From positions 1-64,000 of the forward strand of contig JACPJQ010000003.1 in NCBI GenBank assembly GCA_016187465.1: a stretch of 64,000 nt of DNA, written 5' to 3'. The translations under genes were made by a program, and so were the position numbers. Shown in pieces: positions 17,859-25,178 of this stretch (within the stretch, counting starts at the first letter, position 1; each line of letters opens with the position of its first letter). The notes beneath the pieces are model-generated. The model was not told where the DNA came from and searched no databases. It saw only the letters and a list, made by a program, of their open reading frames with translations. This stretch comes from Candidatus Woesearchaeota archaeon (lineage in GTDB: Archaea > Nanobdellota > Nanobdellia > Woesearchaeales > GW2011-AR4).

Positions 17859-18782
17859 TCAAACCACTCTGATAATACTATTTTTCAACTTTTCCAGATA
17901 AATGCAGGCATTGCATACGTCATTAGCGCTTGGCTCGCCGCATTTTGCGCATGCTTTCACTGAGCCGCTTTTAAATTTTTCTTTCAAAAATGGTAAAACC
18001 TGCAGGAATGAATTTACAATAGAATATTTTGTGCCGGGGAATTTATTTTCCAAATCGTTCAGGTTGTCCCTAACCTGTACTCTGAAAGAGTGGATGGCAT
18101 TCGGGCATTCATTAAAGCTGTCAAGCAGCCCATTTATGAAAGCGTAAGCTGTGACTTCTTTTTCCGTGCACAAATATAACGGCTTGATTCTTTGCACGAA
18201 TCTGCTGTCCTGTGTTAAACCCGCCTTAGGTCCCAATCTTGCGCTTGCCCCTGCGTCATTCCTCATCTGGTTCATCAGGACAGACTGGCATTCATCATCA
18301 AGATTGTGGCCCGTGGCAATCTTTGTGAAATTAAGCTCGCGGGATTTCTTATTAAGCAGGTATCTTCTGAAAATTCCGCAAATTGTGCAGGGTTTTACAT
18401 CAAGAATATTTAGCATTTCGTCCAGCGTCAGCCCAAATTCCTCCTTGTAGGAGAATATGTGCAAATCAATGCTATTCTTGTTGCAGAACTCTTTTGCTGT
18501 CTCTAGTGTCTTGTCCCTATAATTATGAATTCCTTCATCTATTGCAATCGCGCATATTTTTATTTTGGGATTTTGCATTGATAATCTATGCAAGATATGC
18601 AGAACAGTCAAAGAATCCTTTCCGCCTGACAATGCAACACCGAGATTCTCCTCTTTGCCTATCAAGTCAAACTGCCTTATTGTCTTGAAAACTTTTCCTT
18701 CAAAGTATTCCGTGAAATGGGGTTTGCACAGCTTTTCCCCTGAATGCATTTCAAATACCGGCTTTTGGCTGCAGCAGTTCAT
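17859..18782 (-). CDS. ttuA: tRNA 2-thiouridine synthetase (TtuA/NcsA family)
   Basis: 307 residues, ATG at 18782. This enzyme adenylates a tRNA uridine and inserts sulfur delivered by a ubiquitin-like carrier, using a [4Fe-4S] cluster. SGGKDS (52-57) is the PP-loop; C132 and C135 (PCTICG) with C226 (NECPNA) match the three cluster ligands of TtuA. An N-terminal zinc site (C3, C4, C19, H22) and a C-terminal CAKC...CNAC zinc site frame the core as in the family. The carrier gene lies just upstream on the same strand and Fe-S assembly genes follow, a coherent functional context. TtcA-type cytidine thiolation is the alternative; the adjacent carrier favours TtuA. Confidence 0.9.
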   Translation of the reverse strand: MNCCSQKPVFEMHSGEKLCKPHFTEYFEGKVFKTIRQFDLIGKEENLGVALSGGKDSLTVLHILHRLSMQNPKIKICAIAIDEGIHNYRDKTLETAKEFCNKNSIDLHIFSYKEEFGLTLDEMLNILDVKPCTICGIFRRYLLNKKSRELNFTKIATGHNLDDECQSVLMNQMRNDAGASARLGPKAGLTQDSRFVQRIKPLYLCTEKEVTAYAFINGLLDSFNECPNAIHSFRVQVRDNLNDLENKFPGTKYSIVNSFLQVLPFLKEKFKSGSVKACAKCGEPSANDVCNACIYLEKLKNSIIRVV

Positions 18783-18913
18783 TTTAGTGGTTTATTCTGT
18801 TTTATTGTTTATTTTAATGTTTTAGTTAGTTAATGTTTTTGTGATTCTTGCTTTTTACAATAAAGCACAACAATAATCTGTTTTCAATAAAATCTTAAAA
18901 TTAAATAAAAAAT

Positions 18914-19129
18914 TTACCCACCAGATATAACACTCAAAATCTTTATCTCATCATTGTTCTTTAATTTTTCATCTTCCAAAATCAGCTCGTTGTTTCTTGA
19001 GACTATGACAGTGACTGGGTTTATTTTCAATTCTTTTAATAAGTCAGAGACTATTGAATTGTCGTCTAATTGGAGTGTTTTGTTTAGGTTGTCCCTATCC
19101 AAGAATACACTTACCTTTAGTTTATCCAC
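18914..19129 (-). CDS. Ubiquitin-like sulfur carrier (TtuB/ThiS/MoaD family)
   Basis: 71 residues, apparently starting at GTG 19129. A beta-grasp pattern (KVSVFLDRD...VIVSRNNELILEDEKL) ends in a diglycine (LSVISGG), the site that is adenylated by an E1-like enzyme and converted to thiocarboxylate. Located 131 bases upstream of the TtuA gene, so it most likely feeds sulfur to tRNA thiolation, and possibly also acts as a protein modifier (SAMP). The E1-like gene is at 28937. MoaD or ThiS roles are alternatives; no molybdopterin or thiamine genes are seen here. Confidence 0.88.
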   Translation of the reverse strand: MDKLKVSVFLDRDNLNKTLQLDDNSIVSDLLKELKINPVTVIVSRNNELILEDEKLKNNDEIKILSVISGG

Positions 19130-19183
19130 ATACTCAAGAAATAAAGATTGATTAATAAATATTGTTAAATATTGAATTATGGA

Positions 19184-19519
19184 TTAATGGTGCATACTGC
19201 CAGGCAATTGAAAATATAAAGGAAACGCTATCATGGCCTCTGGCATTTTCCCATTCGGGGAAGAATATAAATTCATTATGTCCATTAATTGCTTTTTTGT
19301 ATACCGATTTGATTGCGGCAATGCTTCGCCATTTTCTAAAATGTCACTAAGAACAGCATCAAGCATATCTTTTGCACTCTCTATGGCATCTTCTAATGTG
19401 TGCCCCCAAACTCCAAATCCAATCGGATTACCGCCAATAATAAAATCAGGAACAATGACTGAAAAGCGCCCGTCCTCTTCCCGTACTGCAATTCCAGTAT
19501 AATCTAGTAATTCCCCCAT
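19184..19519 (-). CDS. HicB-like protein without HicA partner
   Basis: 111 residues, ATG at 19519. TGIAVREEDGRFSVIVPDF followed by GHTLEDAIESAKDML is the partial RNase H-like fold of HicB antitoxins. No HicA toxin (small dsRBD-like protein) accompanies it and no ribbon-helix-helix tail is obvious. It is sandwiched between the Fe-S carrier gene (3 bases upstream) and the sulfur carrier gene. Such orphan HicB-fold proteins may have been recruited to other roles; that is inference. Confidence 0.65.
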   Translation of the reverse strand: MGELLDYTGIAVREEDGRFSVIVPDFIIGGNPIGFGVWGHTLEDAIESAKDMLDAVLSDILENGEALPQSNRYTKKQLMDIMNLYSSPNGKMPEAMIAFPLYFQLPGSMHH

Positions 19520-19521
19520 GT

Positions 19522-19866
19522 TTATCCAACACTATGCCCGCAGCCACAAGATGTCTTCACATTCGGATTGTTTACCTTGAATCCGGCATTTGTCAGAGCG
19601 TCAAGATAATCAACAGTTGAGCCTTTCATGAAGGCAACGCTGTCTGGGCTTATGAAAACCTTCACACCCTTCTCTTCAAGAACTAAATCATCATGCTTCG
19701 GCTCTTTTTCAAGGGCAATCTCGTACATGTAGCTTGAGCAGCCTCCAGGAACTATGCCGACCCTCAATCCATAATCTTTTTTGTTTTCTTTCTCAAGCAA
19801 TGCCTTTACCTTATTTGCCGCCTTGTCCGTCAAGGTTACAATGATTTCCTTTGTTTCTTGCTGCAT
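19522..19866 (-). CDS. A-type iron-sulfur carrier protein (IscA/ErpA/SufA family)
   Basis: 114 residues, ATG at 19866. It holds and transfers nascent Fe-S clusters. The three family cysteines are present: C43 (VPGGCSSYMY), C107 and C109 (TSCGCGHS). Length is typical. It lies within the suf block between two HicB-like genes, with 2- and 5-base gaps, so it is probably translated in one transcript with SufC. TtuA, further down the operon, needs a cluster and would be a natural client. Confidence 0.92.
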   Translation of the reverse strand: MQQETKEIIVTLTDKAANKVKALLEKENKKDYGLRVGIVPGGCSSYMYEIALEKEPKHDDLVLEEKGVKVFISPDSVAFMKGSTVDYLDALTNAGFKVNNPNVKTSCGCGHSVG

Positions 19867-19871
19867 TTTTA

Positions 19872-20180
19872 TTAACCTGAGTAAGCTCTGAATTCAATCC
19901 CACCATACCTTCTTTTTACTTGTTGAGGTAATCGAGGTGTGTAGTCATATATTTTTCCTTGCTCAAACAAAAGGAAAGTTGCTGGTGGAAACCTAAATTT
20001 TTTTGTCGGGACTTCGCCTTTAACTAATGAAATATTGGCATTTATTAATTCAGTAATCCCTCTCGCTGCCTCTTCTTGAGTTTTTTCTTCAGCAACTAAA
20101 CAAAGGTCAAGACAAGAAGCAACATATCCATTAGACAAAGGAAAAATTACAACACGTAGGTTTTGTTTTTCTGATTGCAT
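19872..20180 (-). CDS. HicB-like protein without HicA partner
   Basis: 102 residues, ATG at 20180. VVIFPLSNGYVASCLDLCLV followed by EKTQEEAARGITELI follows the HicB pattern (strand, strand, helix). The C-terminus is basic and proline-containing (YDYTPRLPQQVKRRYGG) rather than a DNA-binding ribbon. No HicA gene is adjacent. It separates SufC from the A-type carrier. Only low similarity to the second HicB-like protein 350 bases downstream is apparent, so they may be separate acquisitions. Confidence 0.65.
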   Translation of the reverse strand: MQSEKQNLRVVIFPLSNGYVASCLDLCLVAEEKTQEEAARGITELINANISLVKGEVPTKKFRFPPATFLLFEQGKIYDYTPRLPQQVKRRYGGIEFRAYSG

Positions 20181-20220
20181 TTTAACTACTTTATCTGTAG
20201 GATTTAAATACTTTATCTTT

Positions 20221-20979
20221 TCAAGCCTCGACTTCAGACTCTTTTATTATCTCGTCATATCCTTTTGCTTCAAGCTCATGCGCCAGCTCCTTGCCGCCGC
20301 TCTTTACGATTCTGCCCTTCACCATAATATGTATCCTGTCCGGAGTTATGTAATTCAATATCCTCTGGTAATGTGTGATTATCAAAACGCCTAAATTTGG
20401 ATTAAGCATGGAGTTCACGCCATCGGCGACTATTTTCAGAGAATCAATGTCCAGTCCAGAGTCGGTTTCATCAAGTATGGCCATTTCAGGCTGCAGAACA
20501 GCAAGCTGCAGTATCTCCGCCTTTTTCTTCTCCCCTCCGGAAAATCCCTCGTTCAGATATCGCCTGCCGAATGTGTCATCAATCTTAAGCAATTTCATTT
20601 TTTCCTTAAGCAGTTTTACGAAATCAGGCACGCTTATCTTCTGAGTCTTAACTGCATTATAAGCTGTCCTTAAGAAATTTGAAACAGACACTCCCGGAAT
20701 CTCCTGAGGATACTGGAATGACAGGAAAATGCCTAGTTTTGCCCTCTCGTCAGGCCCTAATTCAAAGATATTTTTTCCCTTATACCATGCTTCGCCCTTG
20801 TCAACAGTATATTTCGGATGGCCCATCAGGGTGTAAGCCAGTGTGGATTTGCCGCTTCCATTTGGCCCCATCAAAGCGCATACTTCACCTTTTTTGACTA
20901 CTAAATTCACACCATTCAATATCTTTTTTCCTTCAATGCTTACGTGCAAGTCTTTGATGATCAGTTCGTCTGTTGGCAT
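20221..20979 (-). CDS. sufC: SufC, ATPase of the SufBCD Fe-S scaffold
   Basis: 252 residues, ATG at 20979. An ABC-type ATPase that binds SufB and SufD and drives cluster assembly in the cytoplasm. Walker A GPNGSGKST (38-46), signature FSGGEKKKAE and Walker B MAILDETDSGLDID are all intact, and the ETDSGLD form is characteristic of SufC rather than transport ATPases. Length is normal. It is separated from its usual partners SufB and SufD by the caspase-like gene, SufS, SufU and an unknown gene, all on the same strand. Confidence 0.95.
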   Translation of the reverse strand: MPTDELIIKDLHVSIEGKKILNGVNLVVKKGEVCALMGPNGSGKSTLAYTLMGHPKYTVDKGEAWYKGKNIFELGPDERAKLGIFLSFQYPQEIPGVSVSNFLRTAYNAVKTQKISVPDFVKLLKEKMKLLKIDDTFGRRYLNEGFSGGEKKKAEILQLAVLQPEMAILDETDSGLDIDSLKIVADGVNSMLNPNLGVLIITHYQRILNYITPDRIHIMVKGRIVKSGGKELAHELEAKGYDEIIKESEVEA

Positions 20980-20981
20980 TT

Positions 20982-21443
20982 TTAGTTTAATCCAATTTTA
21001 ATTCCCTCAATTGTTTGAAGGTAATTCACAGCGTTCATTAAATCATCCCGTTTACCTTTAAATGGAAATACGCCCATTAAAGTTTTTTTCGGATTATTGT
21101 CGTATATAAGTCTGACTTCCAGATACTCCCCTCCATTTCCATCTGGCTTTAGGTTCAGCAAGTGAAAATCAGGTTGCCCGTTACGAAAATATTCATATAA
21201 TCCAATAAGTTTTTTGGCAGGACCTGCCGCGTGTTTAAAATCCTGGTTTTCGGCGAACCTTTGTTTGTTATGGTAAAATAGATTGTCAGATCGTACATGC
21301 TTTAACATATCTAACAGATTTTTTGCTTCTAAGGACATATCAGGAGTTTTAGATTTACCATTTTCATTAATGTATCCCAGCAAAAGCTTGGCACTGCTTG
21401 TTCCAAATAATTCACTCAATATATAGTAAGTTAAATCATCCAT
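20982..21443 (-). CDS. Hypothetical protein within the suf block
   Basis: 153 residues, ATG at 21443, two bases upstream of SufC and 12 bases after SufU. Helical N-terminal half and a beta-rich end (GGEYLEVRLIYDNNPKKTLM). No family recognised and no cysteines, so it is not a cluster carrier. Its tight spacing indicates co-translation with SufU and SufC. Function unknown. Confidence 0.6.
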   Translation of the reverse strand: MDDLTYYILSELFGTSSAKLLLGYINENGKSKTPDMSLEAKNLLDMLKHVRSDNLFYHNKQRFAENQDFKHAAGPAKKLIGLYEYFRNGQPDFHLLNLKPDGNGGEYLEVRLIYDNNPKKTLMGVFPFKGKRDDLMNAVNYLQTIEGIKIGLN

Positions 21444-21455
21444 TTTAAATGATCC

Positions 21456-21848
21456 TCACCTCTCAATATATTTTTCATAAATCAATATGCTGTTTTTCAA
21501 TGTATCCAATGATAGCAATGCGCATTTCAGCCTTACAGGGCTAAGGGGAATGCCCAGCATCTCTAAAATGTTTTCTTTTGTGAGTTTCTTCAGTTCCTCA
21601 ACACTCTTTCCCTTTATCTGCTCTGTGAGCATCGAGGCGCTTGCCTGCGATATTGCGCAGCCATGCCCATTGAATTTGACATCAACAATCTTCTTGTCCT
21701 CAATAACCAAAAACATCTCTATTTCATCGCCGCACAGCGGATTGTATTCATGGTGGTGGACGCTTGCCTTATCAATCTTTCCGAAATTCCTCGGGCTCTT
21801 GTAGTGGTCAAGGATGTTTTCCTGGTACATCATTTCTGCGCTGTCCAT
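21456..21848 (-). CDS. sufU: SufU/IscU-type Fe-S scaffold or sulfurtransfer protein
   Basis: 130 residues, ATG at 21848. The three conserved cysteines are C39 (NPLCGDEIEMF, with D41), C64 (GHGCAISQAS) and C109 (RLKCALLSL), the ligand set shared by IscU and SufU. The short region between the second and third cysteine looks more like IscU than the insert-bearing SufU of Firmicutes. It accepts sulfur from SufS for cluster building. It follows SufS after a 173-base gap with GC-rich repeats. Confidence 0.92.
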   Translation of the reverse strand: MDSAEMMYQENILDHYKSPRNFGKIDKASVHHHEYNPLCGDEIEMFLVIEDKKIVDVKFNGHGCAISQASASMLTEQIKGKSVEELKKLTKENILEMLGIPLSPVRLKCALLSLDTLKNSILIYEKYIER

Positions 21849-21888
21849 TTTGTTATTGTTTTAGTTTGTTTGTTATTTGCTTCAATCC

Positions 21889-21957
21889 GTGCCTTACGGC
21901 ACATTAATTTGTGCTCGGCTTCGCTGTCGTCGGTACACACGCTCAGCCTCGCCGATT
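21889..21957. repeat. GC-rich repeat island in the sufS-sufU gap
   Basis: In an AT-rich gap of 173 bases, GTGCC-TTAC-GGCAC (21889-21902) forms a hairpin, followed by GCTCGGCTTCGC and GCTCAGCCTCGC, a 12-base direct repeat with two mismatches. No gene is present. It may be an RNA-processing or attenuation element inside the operon, or a small repeat that landed there. Confidence 0.5.
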
Positions 21958-22021
21958 TATTCATTGAAATAATCCGAGGCATTCATTATTATTTTTCATT
22001 TGTTAATTTAATTTATTTATC

Positions 22022-23254
22022 TTAAACCCCAAACACATTCTTAACTTTATGTATTCCGTTAATAAAAGCGTCAATTTCCTGCTCTGTGTTATATAGATAA
22101 AAGCTTGCTCTTGCAGTTGCAGGAACTTTTAATACACTCATTAGTGGCATGCAGCAGTGGTGGCCCGCCCTTATTGCAACTCCCTCGCTGTCAAGTATCT
22201 GCGCAACATCATGGGCATGGATGTTATCAACATTAAATGATACGACAGCGCCCCTTTCTTTTGGACCGTAAATTGTGACTCCGTCAACTTCGCTTAGCTT
22301 TTCTACTGCATAACTTACAAGCTCCTTGTCTCTGCCCTGTACATGATTCATTCCAATCTTGGTTAAGTAGTCTATGGCAACTCCTAATCCAACACCTTCT
22401 GCGATGTTCATTGTTCCGGCCTCAAATTTCCACGGCAACTCATTAAAGCTCGTGCCATCAAACGTAACTTCCCTTATCATCTCTCCCCCGTATAAAAACG
22501 GCTGCATGGACTCAAGCAGTTCTTTCTTGCCGTATAAAACCCCTATTCCGGTTGGGCCGAGCATTTTATGCCCTGAAAAAGCGTAAAAATCAGCATCAAG
22601 CTTCTTGACATCAATGGGCATGTGGGGAGCTGCCTGCGCGCCGTCAACAACCATCAAAGCATCGTTCTCATGCGCAATTTTTGCAATTTCTCCAATTGGA
22701 TTAATTGTGCCCAGGACATTTGAAACATGCGTTAATGAAACAATTTTTGTTTTTTTTGTAATATTCTCCCTGATGCTTTCCCCGTCAAGTTTTCCTTCAT
22801 CGTCAATTTTGATAAATTTAAGTTTCAGCCCTCTTTGCTTTGCCAGCTGCTGCCACGGCACGAAATTGCTGTGGTGCTCCATCTGCGATACTGCAATTTC
22901 ATCTCCTTTTTTTAAGCCTGCTGTCAAAGAATAAGCGACTAAATTCAAGGATTCTGTTGTGTTCTTGGTAAAAATAATGTTTTGATAAGAATCAGCTTTT
23001 ATGAAATCAGCAATTTTCCCATGGGCTTCCTCAAACTTTGCAGTTGCTTCCTCCCCAAGCTCGTGGATGCTCCTGTGAATGTTTGCATTGTAGTTCTTAT
23101 AATAAAATTCCATCGCTTCTATCACTTGTTTTGGCTTTTGGGAAGTTGCGGCATTGTCAAAGTAAACCAAAGGCTTTCCGTGGACTCTCCTCTGTAAAAT
23201 AGGGAAATCTTTTCTTATACTTTCAATGTCCAAGATTGTTTTTGTTGAGAGCAT
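22022..23254 (-). CDS. sufS: SufS-type cysteine desulfurase
   Basis: 410 residues, ATG at 23254. A PLP enzyme that takes sulfur from cysteine for Fe-S assembly and probably for the thiolation carrier. K230 in FSGHKMLGPTGIG is the PLP lysine, H127/H128 lie in QMEHHSN, and the catalytic cysteine is C367 in RAGHHCCMP, group II type. Length is normal. It follows the caspase-like gene by 9 bases. Confidence 0.96.
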   Translation of the reverse strand: MLSTKTILDIESIRKDFPILQRRVHGKPLVYFDNAATSQKPKQVIEAMEFYYKNYNANIHRSIHELGEEATAKFEEAHGKIADFIKADSYQNIIFTKNTTESLNLVAYSLTAGLKKGDEIAVSQMEHHSNFVPWQQLAKQRGLKLKFIKIDDEGKLDGESIRENITKKTKIVSLTHVSNVLGTINPIGEIAKIAHENDALMVVDGAQAAPHMPIDVKKLDADFYAFSGHKMLGPTGIGVLYGKKELLESMQPFLYGGEMIREVTFDGTSFNELPWKFEAGTMNIAEGVGLGVAIDYLTKIGMNHVQGRDKELVSYAVEKLSEVDGVTIYGPKERGAVVSFNVDNIHAHDVAQILDSEGVAIRAGHHCCMPLMSVLKVPATARASFYLYNTEQEIDAFINGIHKVKNVFGV

Positions 23255-23263
23255 TTCTACAGG

Positions 23264-23962
23264 TTACTTATTGTCTTTGAATAATAAATGATCTAGAGTT
23301 TTACCGCTTCGCATTGGGTGTTGGACAATTTTTATGGTTTTGCTTACTTTTCTATATCCAACGACATATTCACCTTTTTTACACGTTGGATCTACTATAG
23401 GGCGCATATACTCCAAGTCGCCTTCTCCTTCAATAGGCTTTCGTCTTCTATATTCCCTCCTAATTCTAAATGCTTCAACTAATTGGTTTTGATAATTGCC
23501 ACCAAGACTATACTCGTCTGGCCTTGCGGATGCTAGTACTAAACCATTTTTTGGCAATAAATCTATTTTCTTGAATGGCTTTATTACGCTTCCTGAATAA
23601 CAGCAATCATTGATGAATACAAAATCGCCATGGTGACTTATGAGTTTACCAAATTCCTCGTAACTTATTGCCTCGCGTGTTCGAGAAAATGCTACTTCAT
23701 CTACTGGAGAAAAATTTCCTATGCCGCCATGACCTCTGTGTGCAATAACAACATCATGTGTTCCATCACTCTTTACATCTTTAAAGAAAGATTCTGTCTG
23801 CTCAAAAATGTAATTATTTCCATTACTGCCAAGCAAAAGCCTAACTTTTTTTGGATTAAAATCTAATTCATCTAATAAAAAAAGCTGGAAATTTTTTATG
23901 TCATCTGTGAAATGCTGTCCATTTCCACTTATCAATAACGCATACGTTTCTCTCATTACCAT
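23264..23962 (-). CDS. Caspase-like (C14-type) cysteine protease embedded in the suf block
   Basis: 232 residues; ATG at 23962 or the third codon. A caspase-hemoglobinase core is visible: strand YALLISGNG, histidine H78 in AHRGHGG, and catalytic cysteine C121 in NDCCYSGS, matching the D-x-C-x-S-G pattern of metacaspases and related enzymes. The C-terminus ends QHPMRSGKTLDHLLFKDNK, nearly the same as the paralogue at 31498. One base separates it from the SufD stop and 9 from SufS, so it is transcribed with Fe-S assembly. The role is unknown: regulated proteolysis of a suf component or a stress or cell-death switch are possibilities. No transmembrane or signal segment. Confidence 0.82.
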   Translation of the reverse strand: MVMRETYALLISGNGQHFTDDIKNFQLFLLDELDFNPKKVRLLLGSNGNNYIFEQTESFFKDVKSDGTHDVVIAHRGHGGIGNFSPVDEVAFSRTREAISYEEFGKLISHHGDFVFINDCCYSGSVIKPFKKIDLLPKNGLVLASARPDEYSLGGNYQNQLVEAFRIRREYRRRKPIEGEGDLEYMRPIVDPTCKKGEYVVGYRKVSKTIKIVQHPMRSGKTLDHLLFKDNK

Positions 23963-23963
23963 C

Positions 23964-25163
23964 TTACCCCCTCACCATCTCCCTTATCTTCTCCTTTAAT
24001 TCTTCAGAAGGTATCTTCTGTATCACCGGCTCGAAGAACCCTTCCACAATCAGCTTTTCAGCTTCTGCTCTTGACATGCCCCTTGACATCAGGTAAAACA
24101 GATGCTCTTCGTCAATCTGTCCGATTGTTGCGCCATGCGACGCTTTAACATCATTTGCGTCTATTTTCAGGCTTGGGATGCTGTTTGCCAGCGTCTTATC
24201 TCCAAGTTTTAAAATGTGGTTTGCAAGATACGAGTTTGTCTTCTGGCCTTCTTTCGGGATTTTGATTAATCCCCTGTAAACAGAGCTTGATTCATCCTTC
24301 AGGATTCCGTCCACAAGTACGTCATTTGTAGTGTTTAGGTTGTTATGGTGCATGTTTGTCGTGAAGTCAATGTGCTCTTTTCCTTTGCCGAGAAATATTC
24401 CTATGTTGCTGCATCGGGAGCCCTGACCGTTGAAGTGAGTGTCGATCCTGAGCTTGTTGAGCTTTCCTCCAAAGCATCCTGAAATCCAGTTAATTTCAGC
24501 GTTTCTTTCCTCAGTTCCGACAATGTTTGTGAAATTATAAAGATTTTTTGTCAAATTATTTAAATGATAAAAATTTATTCTTGAATCTGCATTTGCAAAA
24601 ACTTCTGTAACACAGCAATTTAACTGCCCATTTTCAATTTCTTTGTTAGAGTACTCTTCTATAAAATCTATTTTGCTGTTTTGCTCGACAATAATCAAAT
24701 TATGCAAAATGCAGTTCCTGTCATCTAATTTAAAAATAGCCCTTATTGGCTCGTCAAGCTCAACATTCTTCGGCACGTACAAAAAAATTCCATTGGTAAA
24801 GTAAGCGGCGCTCAATGCAACAAACTTGTCCCTGCCAATCAAAGTTGACTTGAAAAAATACTCTTTAGCAATCGGATACTTTTCAAATGCCGTGTTTATA
24901 TCAGTCAAAATAACCCCTTTCTCAACTAAATCCTCGCTCAGCTTTGTCGCATCTATTCTTGTTTTTGATTCAAACAGTTCGAAATTTTCAAGATTTAATT
25001 TTTCTATTTCCGTGTAGCGCCATTCCTCATCTCTCTCCTTTGGCATTGGCATGGATTTAAAAATATTTAAAGCTTCTTTCTTCTTAACAGCTGCAAAATT
25101 ACTCTCACTATGACTCAGGATTTCCATAGCGTTTTTACTGACTAGATTTTGTTTGACAATCAT
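23964..25163 (-). CDS. sufD: SufD, scaffold subunit
   Basis: 399 residues from the ATG at 25163, preferred because AGGTGG lies just upstream (about 25168-25173); a GTG at 25172 is the alternative. The protein has the SufB/SufD beta-helix fold (RIDTHFNGQGSRCSNIGIFL, MHHNNLNTTNDVL) and the family C-terminus LFYLMSRGMSRAEAEKL. It forms the SufBCD complex with SufB and SufC. It starts 16 bases after SufB ends. Slightly longer N-terminus contains the usual charged helix WRYTEIEKL. Confidence 0.93.
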   Translation of the reverse strand: MIVKQNLVSKNAMEILSHSESNFAAVKKKEALNIFKSMPMPKERDEEWRYTEIEKLNLENFELFESKTRIDATKLSEDLVEKGVILTDINTAFEKYPIAKEYFFKSTLIGRDKFVALSAAYFTNGIFLYVPKNVELDEPIRAIFKLDDRNCILHNLIIVEQNSKIDFIEEYSNKEIENGQLNCCVTEVFANADSRINFYHLNNLTKNLYNFTNIVGTEERNAEINWISGCFGGKLNKLRIDTHFNGQGSRCSNIGIFLGKGKEHIDFTTNMHHNNLNTTNDVLVDGILKDESSSVYRGLIKIPKEGQKTNSYLANHILKLGDKTLANSIPSLKIDANDVKASHGATIGQIDEEHLFYLMSRGMSRAEAEKLIVEGFFEPVIQKIPSEELKEKIREMVRG

Positions 25164-25178
25164 AAGAACCACCTATTT

